From assembly GCA_941918925.1 (NCBI GenBank), contig OW799234.1:104839884-104903883 (forward strand): a stretch of DNA of 64,000 nt, read 5' to 3'. Position numbers and translations under genes: made by a program. Below, one piece after another: positions 45,344 through 57,565 of the stretch. Numbering within the stretch: the first letter of the stretch is position 1; each line of letters starts with the position of its first letter. The notes under the pieces were generated by a model. That model ran no database searches. It worked only from the letters and a program-made list of their open reading frames with translations, and had not been told where the DNA came from. The stretch comes from Phyto melanocephala (Eukaryota; Arthropoda; Insecta; Diptera; Rhinophoridae).

Positions 45344-47184
45344 AGCTTAGTCTAGACGGTATGATGAATCAGCAAATGTGTGGTAATATTTATTTGCTTT
45401 AAAATAACAGCAAATGTCTCTGTTAGCATATTGAATATGATGGTCGTTTACACGATTTGCTGAAAGTACCAAATTTTTTGAATTCATCATACGCCAACAA
45501 ATGATATTTCAACATATGAGTTATCATACAATTTTTGTGTATACACGATATGTTGAATTTCGTTTAATTATGTATGTTAATTCGTATTAACATTTGTTTA
45601 TATATTTGTATATGCCAAATAAATTTGACAATACATTTTTTTTGCGGCAATTATATTTATGTATATGTATGTGATAATAAAAAGAATAATCTGAAAAAGT
45701 TTATCTTTTATTATTACAATTGAATTTTATATAAAGAAAAAAATTCTAATTAAACTCAAACCTGAGTAAAATTTAAAAATACTAATTTAGAACAAGAAGT
45801 TTAACAATTAAAAATTAGGAATTACAAAATACAAGAACATGGAACATAACATTATGCTTTGTTGTTCAACCAACATTCTGTTAAGTACTGACCAAACCAA
45901 TAATAAACAAATGGTTATAAGAAACAGCGCTGTCAACTTATTAGTTTCATCAATGTTTTAGTGCTTTTTTATCGCAAAAAATTTTTGAAATTCAGGTGTT
46001 TTGTTTTTTCTATATACTAAATTAAAAAAAAAAAATATCGCAAGTAGAAATTACGAAAATAATAAGGATTGATAGTGAACAATGTTTATGTTATTGCAGA
46101 TTGTTAACTTATTATTGTTTTAAACCAAAAACGATAATAAACAATAGTTATACATTGATTATATATTTTATGTTATTTATTATTATTTAATTCCCATACT
46201 TATTTTTTGATATCTTATATGGTTTATAAGAGAAATTAAACTAAAAGATATATTAATATGCAAAAACTTTTTAATTTACAATTTTACAAAATAACAATTG
46301 ACACCATGATGTAGTTAGTATTCTCATAAGTAATCATATAGTAATGTTTATATTGATAGCATTATAATTTAAAGGGTGATATAGAATTTATTTTGGCTTT
46401 ATGTTCCTTATTATATTTAATTATTATATTTTTATACGGAAATTTAGAATTTTATGAAATAAATAAAATAAAAAAGTTAAAAATTTTGAAAATTAGCCGT
46501 TTTTAAATGTTTTGATGCTTTTCGAAATTTTAAAGTTGACACCAATCTAAACAATAATTGTGAAACAGTCATCTATTGCTTTCGCTATCTTGCTGATGGC
46601 TAGAGCAGGACAAAACTAGTAATAATATAAAAGATAATAACAAACAAAAAAAGGGGTTGCTGTTGGTAAAATTTTAGTGTAACTCGTTGTGGTAAGAATA
46701 TATGATATAGGAAACTAACTTATCGTATTTAATTAACTAAAAGCCTAGGTGTTTAATAAATGATATTTACATCCAATACTTTATCACCGATCAAAGAGTG
46801 ATCAAAAATTCAACATCAACCATTTTGCCTAAATAACTAATGTATAACTTACAAATTCTAGCAAAGAATATAACAAATTAGGCAACACTGCAACAATTCT
46901 ATATGATACTACATTTGCCATATGATGAAAAGCTGAAATACGCTTTTCAACAAACAACAAATCTGTCTTCATACGTAGAAAATTTGTCCAGCATTAAAAA
47001 TATGCTGTTTACACGATATGTTGAAATCGTCGACATACATTTGATGGCCTTGTTAAAAAAGTGTTAGCAAATGATGTTAATCATACGTATGATGAAAAAA
47101 TTTTGCGTTTACACGATATGATGGCACTTGTAACAAATTTTTAAGCAGAAATTTGCTGATTCAACATATCGTCTAGACTAAGCT
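45344..47184. mobile_element. 1.84 kb foldback-like transposon, AGCTTAGTCTAGACG ends
   Basis: AGCTTAGTCTAGACGGTATG, ATGAATCAGCAAAT at the left mirrors ATTTGCTGATTCAACATATC, GTCTAGACTAAGCT at the right. TAA flanks both sides (45341-45343 and 47185-47187). A GTTTACACGATATGTTGAA-type motif recurs near both ends (about 45450, 45540, 46990, 47105), like subterminal binding sites. The middle is AT-rich with no transposase recognised. Superfamily is uncertain; a TAA duplication would suit Harbinger. Confidence 0.8.
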
Positions 47185-47187
47185 TAA

Positions 47188-48310
47188 GACATTATAAACA
47201 ATTTAAACAAATGCACTGATTAGTTAAAAACAACACCGTTCTGAAGCAATTTTTACTTCACCTCTACAAATTGGTTTTCAGTATTTTTACAGGATTCGCT
47301 ACTTAATAAAGTTTGAACAAAAATAATCACTAACCGTTTCCTATTTAAGTAAAGAGTTTACATTTTATTAGTGAGTGAAATAAAATGTTTGTTTTCCTAT
47401 TTATCCGCTTAATAACATCTACGAACAACTCTCGAAGGAGCATAATTATTTGTTTTTTTTTTCTTTAGCATAATTGCAAAAACAATCTATCAATCACTTT
47501 TGACAACAGCAACCAAGTATGGCAATCTTTGAAATTTAATACATATTTGTTTAAGTCAAAAAAAGAGATATTGAAACTAAAAATTACTCGCAAATTAATA
47601 TACCAAACAAATTTTAATAAAACTAAAGAAATCAGTTACAAAAACCATGGCAATAATTTGTGAATAAAAAAAATTACTAATGCATGTGTGGCAAGTATTT
47701 AGATACAAATGAATTCGTTTTATCATGTGTACACACTCCCACACCCACAGACAAAAAAATCTCTGAAAAAAAACCCAAACACGTGAGTGGCACACTTCAC
47801 AGAAACTAATTAATTGTCAGTAAAAGTCCATATAAAAAGCTGAAGAAAAAAGTGAGAGAGGAGATAAAAGTGAAATTTAGTCTAAAGAATTAAACTTTGT
47901 ATCTTAAATGAAAACAAAAAAAAAGAAAAAACTTTAGCGCTAAAATACTTGAAAACTATAATTTTTCTCAAGAAAGATTAAAGATTAAATTAAAGCAAAA
48001 ATTTAGTTAAATAAGGAAATAAATCATTCTTATTGCTCTTTAAAATATAAATGTATAAACATTGCTTTGGTACATAAACAGGAAATTGCAATTTTCCAAA
48101 CACACATGTATGTACAGAGTTTAAAAAAATATGTTCGTTTTCGCGTGTGTGTGATTAAGAAATAAAAAAAAGTTAAACAAATCTAAAGACTCAAGAATCA
48201 TGAGCAGTGATTCTCAACAAAATTTAAACAAAACTTTTTTATATCAACTTTGTTTTTAAATATTTTATTTTATTACAATTTATAGAAAATTAAAAAATCC
48301 ACAGTCAACA
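47188..48310. other. No gene seen
   Basis: AT-rich sequence, no feature recognised; the 66-codon minus frame at 47595-47795 has no motif. Confidence 0.4.
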
Positions 48311-49017
48311 CACGCAAAGAAATACCATGGTTACGACGTGATCACGACGGTCATATTATAGTTTCTATAACAATATTTGGTTGTCAAAAACAAGTAATAG
48401 TTATTTTTGTTTCATTTTATCATATATTTTGTCACGATAATCAAGCATTTGTTTGAATTGTATCATTTAATGATTACTTTTTGTAAAAATTTCAAAATGG
48501 TTATCATTTAAAAATAGTATGATTTAAAGAAAATAATTTGACAAAAATAACATTCATAGTCAAAAGCATTTAAAATTACAAGCATTAAATATTAGGTGAG
48601 ACAACAGTATGATTACAAATTAATCAAGCTATGATTTTTTTTTAATAATAATTTGATTTTAATTGTTCTTCTTGCTGAATAAATTTTTATTATTTTAAAA
48701 GTTTGAGATGTCAAAAAAAGGAACAAAAATTTTAAAATATTAAAGAAAATTTAAAAATAAACATGAAAATGTAAAAAAATATTGGTAGAAAAATTGGAAT
48801 TAAATTGATAAGTACAATCAATGTGTGTATGTACAGCAAAAGGCAATAATTTGCCGTTTCAATTTGTCGGTTTCAATTGTGGTCATATATATGATTATTG
48901 AATGATACTTTAATTAAACATAATAACCATTATATGTTTTAACGATAATCATACAATTCAATCATAGTATGTTGCTCTTCGATTATGGTTACCACAACCA
49001 TATTTTTTCTTTGCGTG
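48311..49017 (+). mobile_element. Non-autonomous element, CACGCAAAGAAA ends, copy 1
   Basis: CACGCAAAGAAATACCATGG at the left and its counterpart CCATATTTTTTCTTTGCGTG at the right form the inverted ends. Repeated AATCATAC / GTATGATT and GGTTAT / ATAACC motifs fill both halves. The flanks CAGTCAACA and CAGTCACTG agree only in the first six bases, so the duplication is uncertain. A diverged, opposite copy with extra sequence lies at 54937-56088. Confidence 0.75.
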
Positions 49018-50202
49018 CAGTCACTGAATAAACATTACATGAAACGAAAGTGACTGTGGTGGTCAGGCGGCGAAATAAATTTTTTTTAGAAATGAGAAAA
49101 AAACGCGGTGGCGCTGCATTAAGAGATAGGTAAGAGGTGAGGTGAGGAAAGCGTTGCAATAAAATGCGTCTGAAATGTTGCGAAAAAAGCAGACGACCGT
49201 CCCAACCAGTCTGGTGAATGTATATAAAGAGTAGCCATGAAGGAGTTTTTGTAAAGAGTTAAAATAAGGCACACATATTAAGGTGGATTAAGCATAATTG
49301 AATTCAAACATTCAAATGTTTTGAAGAAGGGATTCGTATCTTTCTCATACATCCTGAATTATATGCGTCATAAAATTTAGAAAAAAAAAAGTTCGAACTA
49401 AACTAAATTTTGTGTAGTCATTGGATGTAATATTATTAATGACTTGACCAAGTTTTATGAAATCAGCTCAAGCACATGCCAAGCTCAAGAAGGTCCTTTT
49501 TGAAAAAACTAAAAAAAAAACTGCAACAAAATAGGATTTCTTTAATCAATTCCTTTAACAAACCACTTATAGTATGCTTGATATGACTTTTAAATTTTTT
49601 GCAATTAGTTTCAAGCCACGCCCACATCTCATACATCCTTAAAGTTAAAAATTGTCGAAATTGCTATATTGCATATATATTTAACAACTTTCAATTTCAT
49701 ATTTATATTAATTGGTAGCATATTTTATTTAACTGGTAGCAGTAACACACCTATCTAAATGTTATATATTTAAAATTTTAAAAACTAGCCCTATATACAA
49801 TAAAGTAATATTGTAGCGATATTATGTTTATTAAAATATATAAACATCACATACATAGATTTGTTTTATATATTGGCAAATCGGCATTTAGCTAATCGAA
49901 CTTGTATTCGAAATGTTCCCTTTTTCGGTGCTATCGTTTTAATTTTGAATTTAAAAACAAACGTTTTAATTTGAAATTTTAATTAAACATTTTATCGATA
50001 TCTATGGCTTCTAGAAATTTCCCTATTGCAGCCCCCACAATTCCTGACAATCTTTTAACAACATCTGTGCTTTATTTTAACTGAACCCAAGAATTAAAAA
50101 AATCTCGTATTTTAATGTGGGCTGACATTAGAAAAATTAAAATAATTAATAGACAGAGAAAGATGTTTATGTTTATAAATCTACGTACTTAATTTTTTTT
50201 TT
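49018..50202. other. No gene seen; possible Helitron scrap
   Basis: AAGCCACGCCCACATCTC at about 49613 resembles the tandem-unit motif of the Helitron at 57566. The rest is AT-rich and unrecognised. Confidence 0.35.
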
Positions 50203-50401
50203 AGTATTTAATTCATGTTAATGCATGTTCGTGATATATAATATTTAATACTTATTCTTTAATAGGGCGTGGCACCCCGCCCACTTACAATTTCGAACCA
50301 AAGTATAGTCAAAGTATAGAAAATTTCAAGGAAATCGGTCCAGCTGTTTAACCGTCTACAAAGCACAAACAAACACACATTGATTTTTATATGTATATAG
50401 A
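50203..50401 (-). mobile_element. Helitron 5' end, truncated, TCTATATACATATAAA type
   Basis: Read on the minus strand it starts TCTATATACATATAAAAATC, AATGTGTGTTTG, then AACAGCTGGACCGATTTCC and GGGCGTGGCACGCC-type sequence. It is nearly identical to 58141-58377, including GTGATATATAATATTTAATA and GGGCGTGGCACCCCGCCCAC on the plus strand. The base before the TC is A. The tandem units and 3' end are missing. Confidence 0.75.
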
Positions 50402-50517
50402 TAATAATTAGCTTAAGTAGATTTTAATTTTATTAGTTTAGTTTACATTAATTCAATTTACATTTCAGTTGCTATTTACATTTGTGTAACTTACTTTGGT
50501 ATAATTTAGATTTTATT

Positions 50518-50880
50518 CAAGGCGAATTCATACAGGTGATATTATCAGCCCAGCAGATGGGGAAACTTTTTTTCAAAATTGGTTGAATTCGCTTTGATTT
50601 TATTTATTAATGCAGGGATGGAAATTGGGATTTTGCTTTGGTATTAAACTATTAACTTAAGTGTAATTATTTGATAAAATATACTTAATTTATATTTGTT
50701 GCTGTTGCGTCATTAATAATGTGTTTATATCCTTTTTTTAATAAAATTTTATTATATTTAATATATCATGACAAGTTTTACAGCCCTGATATACGAATAG
50801 GCTGAAACATAAAACATCTGCTCAAAAGTTGCTTTGTTGTATCAATTCGCCGTTGCATATACCTGTGTGAATATGCCTTG
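50518..50880. mobile_element. hAT-type MITE, CAAGGCGAATTCATACAGG ends
   Basis: CAAGGCGAATTCATACAGGT at the left and ACCTGTGTGAATATGCCTTG at the right are inverted with few mismatches. A perfect 8-bp duplication ATTTTATT lies at 50510-50517 and 50881-50888. A diverged relative lies at about 60112-60423. Confidence 0.88.
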
Positions 50881-51140
50881 ATTTTATTTTACAACTTTGG
50901 CAACCTTGAATTTATAAAAAAAAAATCTCCCTTTGTAGCATACTTTCAGGATGTTTTTATAATAATTATTTATAGAATTTAAATTGTTTGGAAAATTCAC
51001 GAACTACAGCAAGTAGTAGTACAATAGAGTTCGTTGTATGTATATCAAGTTAGATTTAAAATTAGTGAAATATTAAATCAACTACTTTAATATTTAAGTG
51101 TGTTAAAATAAATTATTATAACGTAAATTTCAAGAGAACT

Positions 51141-51275
51141 GGGGCCAAATTACGGCTTTCGATCACGATCGAAATTTTACTCGTACGATCGAGTTCGCTG
51201 TGGTTCGCTTTAGGTATAGATAATCTAATAAGAATTTTCAAATTTCAATCACGTTCGAATGTCGTAATTTGCCCC
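51141..51275 (+). mobile_element. MITE with GGGGCAAATTACG ends, copy 1
   Basis: GGGGCCAAATTACGGCTTTC, GATCACGATCGAAA at the left mirrors ATCACGTTCGAATGTCGTAA, TTTGCCCC at the right. Length 135. No clear target duplication. Confidence 0.85.
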
Positions 51276-51303
51276 TGATTATTGTTTACAGTAAAAGAAT
51301 CCT

Positions 51304-51426
51304 GGGGGCAAATTACGGAATTCGTTCGTGATCGAAATTCGAAAATTCATATTAGAATCTCTATACCAGCCAACTAGATCGTTCGATTAAAACTTCGATC
51401 GTGATCGAATGTTGTAATTTGCCCTC
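51304..51426 (-). mobile_element. MITE with GGGGCAAATTACG ends, copy 2, inverted
   Basis: GGGGGCAAATTACGGAATTC and GTGATCGAAATT at the left mirror TCGATCGTGATCGAATGTTG, TAATTTGCCCTC at the right. Its left arm (AAAATTCATATTAGAATCTC, TATACC) matches the reverse complement of copy 1's right arm, so the two lie in opposite orientation 28 bases apart. Confidence 0.85.
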
Positions 51427-53710
51427 TGGTTTATCCAAAGAAAATAAGCCAACTTTTTTAAAAGCTCTTAACATAACAGCACGGTTTGTAAAATAGCTTT
51501 AATATACTTAAAACAATGTACAAAAACTGATCTAGTGTAACTTTTGTTTATTTAACCCTATGAAATAGATGATAATTTTTAAGCTTTTGATGAATATTAA
51601 ATTGCAGTTATTAAGGACTACAACTTCAAAGAGCCATGGAAAACAATTGTTTTTTTTTATGTAATTCTCAGTAAAAGCGTTTTTTATTAAATACCACAAG
51701 CTTTTTTAAAGTTGCTAAAATTCGATTAATTTATTTATGGCGAGGCTCACAACACTGTCCCGTGTTTAAGGAAAAATTTTTTCTTAAATCATATGTTTAT
51801 TATTAATAATTCCAATATTTTTACTTTACGTGTGTATAAAAATGTACATTTGTAAAACAAATGGGTTTTTAAATAAATTTATAGCAAGTTCTCATGGCAA
51901 CGGTATTCTTTATTCGATGCCTTGTTCGTAATTCAAGCCTAATTATGAGAAAAATTGCTTAATTTGTCATACACAAATGTTGACGCGAATGACGACCATT
52001 GTAGGTAATTCATTTAAAATTTTAATAAATTTGAACTATCTCTAATTTGTAGCGGAAGTCTGTCAATCAATCAGCTGTCCAAGCAAATTAAAAGAAGACG
52101 AAACACAGAATAAAGAAATGTAATAAAAATTATAATTATTGTAAAAAAAAGGTAAAATCAAAGGAAAAAGAAAATTACAAAGCAACCCTACAGATAATAT
52201 TAGACTACGTGGTCCATTTTAGCTAAATGGACTTCTTACAACATAGACCTATGTGATGCAGTCTGACCATATCATTTTTAAACAAGAGATTGTAGTAAAA
52301 CGACAAGTGTTCGTGTTTAAACGATTACTAATATTGTTGTCAAAACGTGTATAATTTTTGAGACTACTCCGATGGGTTATATGGTCCAGCCCTAGGTCAT
52401 CGTAATGTTAAATCGACCATGTTTTCTTCATATATTTGCATAATTATTTCAAAGGGCAAAATACGTAATTGGTAATTGGTTCGTGGGAACACGCTATTAA
52501 TTCACATTGGTGGCAAAAACTCTGATTTTGTTCTCTATTTTAAATACTTGTGTTTTATTTTCTGAAAATGTTAAATCAACTCTGTGTGAAAACAAAATTT
52601 CCTTAATTTTTTTTGTGTTTCTACTTGCAAAGTTTTTATGATTTTTTTTTATAGAATTTTTGTATTTCATTGTAATAAATTCCCTAAATATATTACATTC
52701 ATTTTATAAACCAAAATTTTTTTTAGAGTTTAATTAAGAAAAAAAGTTTAAGAACATCTGCCTAAAATATACTTTTTAGTACACACATAAGCAAATAAAC
52801 AGTCTTGTGTGTTTTCGGTTGATACCCTCGGGCTCTCAAGATTTGCACGAGACTTGCAACACCCAATATGTACGCTAAAGTGTGTAAAGAGAATTTCATT
52901 TAATGTTTGCAATTATATATTGAACGAAAATATTAAGAAGAAGTGCGGTACAGGGAAATGAGGCAAAAGGACCAAAATTCAACAGTCTACAAGAGTTTAT
53001 TTTTGGGTTGTCGAAAAGGCGGTTTTCATTAAAGTGATTAATTGTTGTTGTTGTTGTTTTCTTTTGCATTCTCTTGCTGTTCTGCTGTTTATTTTTATTT
53101 TGTTTTGAATCTTATAAATCTTCAAGGGAAAAAAATGTTTAAGGAAGAATTCAAAAATAAACAAATAATTCATTAAAGCATGTTTTGATGTCTTAAGAAG
53201 AAATAAAAATTTTCTCAAAGTACATAATTTTTTAGTATGTATGGATGCCTGTAAGTTGATTGAATCGACAGTGTATGAGTCAAGTAAAATAAGCAAATAA
53301 AACCAAACACTAGTTTTGGAATATATCAACAAATAAATTTTTTTTGGTTAAATTAAATTACCTAAAGAATGAGATCAGTGAAACCTTAACACACATTTTT
53401 AATTCCACCTTTCTTTATGCACAAAAAATATAACTAAAATGCTGAGGAGAATCCTAGAAAATATAATTCATACTTTAAACTATTTAGTAAAACTCCTTGT
53501 TCTAATAACCTCATACCTCATACATCAAAAGAATCTGCTAAAATGAAAATTTCTTAAACCAAAAATTTTTTTAAATAGATTTTATTTTCGTCATTTTAAA
53601 TCACTGTGCGATTTTTGACAAATAAAATCAATTTGCCTTAATTTAAAACTTAATTTTCTTTTAGGGGTAAAACTATGCCAGCGAATGGTTGCACAAAAGC
53701 CTAAAGCTAC
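51427..53710. other. No gene seen
   Basis: AT-rich sequence. The 111-codon minus frame at 52997-53332 includes a Gln run from (TTG)n and otherwise low-complexity residues, and I do not accept it as a gene. Moderately balanced sequence at 52200-52400 is unidentified. Confidence 0.35.
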
Positions 53711-53923
53711 CTTCACATTTGGTAAATATTTGGGAAAATAAGTATAACAACTATTTGTGCTAAACATTTATTAATTAGTATAGTCAAAGCATAAACAATT
53801 GATTGATAATGCAATTTGTTAAAATTAGGACAATTTAAAATTGCACACAAACTTATTTAATACGACCAAAGTTAACACAATTTAGTTTTACGTTTATAAT
53901 GTCAAATATTTGCTTAATGTGAA
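53711..53923. mobile_element. MITE with TTCACATT...AAATATTTG ends
   Basis: TTCACATTTGGTAAATATTT at 53712 mirrors AAATATTTGCTTAATGTGAA ending at 53923, over 213 bases. No coding sequence. The target duplication is unclear. Confidence 0.6.
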
Positions 53924-54936
53924 CATATCTTTTTAAAATATTTTTCTGCTTTCTTTCGTAAAGTTTGTTAAAATAAGATTTCGTTTTTCTTTTAAACTTT
54001 CCATACAAAGTTTAAACAGAAGCTGGGAATTCTTTAAGAAAAACTTTTATATGCTTTAAATTGAGGGAAAAAATAATGGTTGGCATACTTTGGTTTCTAA
54101 AAGGAAAGAAAATATATAAAAGAAAATTTAAGAGCAAAAAAATGTAAATAAAGCGAGACATAACAAAAATATGATTTAATGTGATGGCAGCTAAAGTATC
54201 GTTACTAATCATGTTTATGTTGTATGTTGTAAAGACGCCGTTATTGCGAAGCTATAACAACATCTACCTAAACTCCCCCAAATAACAAACAACTGGCCTC
54301 TTACCGGCATCCCATTCCATCGTATTCACAACTCAACTCAATTTAATTTTATTTTCTCTGCTCGAGTTTTTTTTTTCATCACTACCGTGTGAAATGAATA
54401 GATGGTGTTTTGGATATGATGAGTTTGTAGTTGGTATTGGGTATGTATTTTATGCCCAAATTCAACAACAGAAGGGGATTATGAATGATTTTAATTTTTT
54501 TTCGCCCCAAATAAAAAGGGGAAAGATTGATTCTGCAGATTTGGCAGAAAAGGGGTGGTTGTGCAATTTTGTTTTTCTACAGGGGGGATATTTGAGGAAC
54601 TGTGGCATGTATTGGGATTTCAGCTATGGTTTATCATCTTATCATTGTTGTGTTGTCCTCAGATCTTCTGTGATACACATACAAAACACAGCTGTTGTCA
54701 ACAAAGTTGGAGAAAACAATTTTTAGCTTATTCTTAAATAAAAGTTTTAGGTACAAAAACCAATTTCATTAGTTTTTTCCAATATAATCTGATTTAATAT
54801 TCAGATGTCATTTTCGACAATCCGTTGACTTATTTTTTTTCATGGAAAATGTGTGCTTAATTCTCTATTTATGGCTCCCTTAAAAATGGCGCTAAAACGA
54901 GAGATAAAAATGGTCCCAAATTTGTACACTGGATTC
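53924..54936. other. No supported gene
   Basis: The 110-codon plus frame at 54394-54726 is one of the longer frames here but shows no motif and overlaps another frame. It is left unannotated. Confidence 0.35.
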
Positions 54937-56088
54937 ACAAGCAAAGAAAATAAGTACATGGTTGTAGCAATCATAATAATAGAACAACATACTATGATTG
55001 AATTGTATGATTGTGGTTAAAGCATATATTGGTTGCACGTTATCATTATTATGTTTAACTTAAGTATCAAGCAATTACCATATTGTGACTACAAACGAAA
55101 TATAATTTTTTGTTTATTTCTTAAAACACATTTTATTTCAACAAAAACGAATGTCTACGCACGATTTTAAAGGTGTATTTGCACTCAACCATCAACATTC
55201 GTCTGTGGTCAGAAGCTAACCAGCAACCGATCAACCATGAATAGAACAAACACAAATGCTCCTCGATATTTTAAACTTGGCAAAATCATAAGGTGACATA
55301 GCAAAACAATATAAAGAGTGGAGCCCAATGCGCAGACACAGTACACTGGCCGACAATCTATTGCGTCAAAATGCCAAATAACAATTGAAGTTTAAAAGTA
55401 AAATATTAATTGAAACGAAACTGAACATCGTTCAAAAGATACAGAATATTCGACCCTGTACCGCTTGCAGGAGTTTAAAGAAACAAATTTGTATATATAA
55501 AATTATTTGTTATCCTATTTAGGACCATTATTACAACTTGCCTTAAATTAAAGGTAGGATTTTTTGTGTCCGATAAAAAGATTCGCATTATTACAACTTC
55601 CATTTTTTATTGTTATTATTGTTAATAGCAATAATGTTTAATGAATAACAAAATAATAAATGAAGGATTTATAATGCAAAGCCATTTATCGGTCTGACAA
55701 AATCCTGCCTTTAACTAACGGCAAGTTGTAATAATGTCCCTTATTGTACTTAATTTTTCAAATATAACTTTTTATAAAATTTTTCACATGTCAAACTTTT
55801 CAATAATAAAAATTTATTTAACAAGAAGAAAAGTAGTTGAAGACAAATTATGTTTTTAAAGTTATCATAGCTTGATTGCCTTGTAATCATACAGTTGTTT
55901 CACTTATCATTCAATGGTTATTTGTAATTTTAAATTGCTTCGAATAAGATGTTATTTTTGTAGACATAATACTATTTTTGCCATAACCATTTGGTCATTA
56001 TTACTAGTTTTCGATAATCAAACATCGTATAGAGAATATAATTTGACCGGCGTGATCATGTCGTAAGCATGTTTTTTTTTTATTGTGC
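54937..56088 (-). mobile_element. CACGCAAAGAAA-type element, copy 2, with extra sequence
   Basis: The left end ACAAGCAAAGAAAATAAGTA, CATGGTTGTAGCAATCATAA and the right part GGCGTGATCATGTCGTAAGC match the reverse of copy 1 at 48311-49017. The shared AATCATAC motifs are present in both arms. It is longer because it carries a Harbinger MITE (55522-55740) and about 350 bases at 55150-55500 not found in copy 1. That block has a TATAAAGAGTGG sequence and is compositionally distinct from its surroundings. Confidence 0.7.
55522..55740. mobile_element. Tourist-like PIF/Harbinger MITE, copy 1
   Basis: GGACCATTATTACAACTTGC at the left mirrors GCAAGTTGTAATAATGTCCC at the right, with AGGTAGGATTTTTTGTG / AAAATCCTGCCT further in. 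TTA flanks both sides (55519-55521 and 55741-55743), the TWA duplication typical of Harbinger. Length 219, identical to copy 2 at 56368. Confidence 0.92.
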
Positions 56089-56367
56089 AACAACACAAAA
56101 TTTAAGGATCAATGTTTGTGTTTTTGGGAACTCGTTTTGTTTTTAATTTCTGATTTTGGGCTGGTGATTTTTTTTAGTTTTGAAATCACCCAAAATTTTA
56201 AACAAGATTATGGCCTTTTTTTTAAATTTCTAAAAATATTACCCAATTTTTTGGGCAACTCTATAGTATATGAAAAATCCCAAAGAATGAGAAAAATATT
56301 ACGAAAATAGCATTTAAAAGTAGAACAAAAATGGATCTTAACATTGGAATATTAAAAATAACCCTAA

Positions 56368-56586
56368 GGGCCATTATTACAACTTGCCGTTAGTTAAAGG
56401 TAGGATTTTTTGTGCAAGATAAATAGCTTTGCATTATAACAACTTACATTTTTTATTGTTATTGTTGTTAATAGTGATAATATTTATTGGATAAAAAGAT
56501 AATAAATGAAGGCTTTATAATCCAAATCGATTATTAGGTCTGATAAAATCCTGCCTTTAACTAACGGCAAGTTGTAATAATGGCCC
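56368..56586. mobile_element. Tourist-like PIF/Harbinger MITE, copy 2
   Basis: GGGCCATTATTACAACTTGC mirrors GCAAGTTGTAATAATGGCCC, arms of about 45 bp including TTAGTTAAAGGTAGGATTTT. TAA flanks both sides (56365-56367 and 56587-56589). It lies in the same orientation as copy 1, 627 bases away, and is of equal length. Confidence 0.93.
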
Positions 56587-56589
56587 TAA

Positions 56590-57565
56590 AACTAATTTGA
56601 TCATTTAACTTCATAAAAAATGTCCCAAATGAAAATTGGCAACAATGCACAATTTTTCATTTCTGATTTCGGGGTAATTTTTTTTTAAATCTCACCATAT
56701 TTATTTAATTTGTGGGACCTCTTTTAATTTTTTAGCTATTTGATTCCATTAAAAATGTTTTAATGAAAAATCGCCAAAAAGTGAAGATGAAAAAAGTACC
56801 CAATCTTGTGGCAATTAAAAAAAATATATTATAAGAATACAAAAATAAGTTATATGTACATACATATTAAGGAAGAGGGAAAATAGTCACACAATTAAAA
56901 TAAAAAAAAAATACCAAAATAATCTGAAAACATTTTCTTAAAAATGTCCCACTAAAAAAATTTACTTGTTTAAAACCACCCCAAGATTTTAAAATTTTTT
57001 AAATACAATTAATTTGATTTAATAAAAAAAAATTGCACCTTGCACTTAAAGAAAAATATCCCAATTTGGTGAGTTTTTGGTAATAAAAAGTTTCTCCAAT
57101 ATGAAATTTGGCAACAAAAATGAAAACTTTCTTATACAAAAGTAGTTTTTAAGCAAAAAGAAACCTGTTCCAATGTCCATATTTTAATCTTAATTTTAGG
57201 GATGTAAAAAAAGACTTTGAAAAATTTTAAAATATGATCTAAATGGAAGCTCTATATCCAAACTAAAGGGCTAGGTTTATTTTCACTTTAGGCAACTAGT
57301 TCATTGGGGACATGGTTTCTACGACTAAAGTCCCAAGTAAATTGAAATAACTGCAAATGAAAAAAAAACACGACCTATTTTTGGGGCCAAAATTCATATT
57401 AAATATTGGGATTTTTTCATTTCTGAAATCGAAACCATTTTTCATTGTGTTTTTGGGTCCATTTTATGTTGGGGCCATTAAAAAAAAAATTATAATTTCG
57501 TAGATAAATTTTAAATTTTTAACAAAATTTTGTAAACAAACTAAATCTATCTTTTTATTATACTA
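56590..57565. other. No gene seen
   Basis: AT-rich sequence with irregular AAAATTT-rich tracts. Nothing recognised. Confidence 0.4.

Noticed and set aside
52997..53332. 111-codon minus-strand open frame
   Set aside because: Lys/Leu/Phe-rich, with a Gln run from a (TTG)n tract; no domain.
54394..54726. 110-codon plus-strand open frame
   Set aside because: No motif, overlapping alternative frame at 54555-54737, no splice or promoter context.
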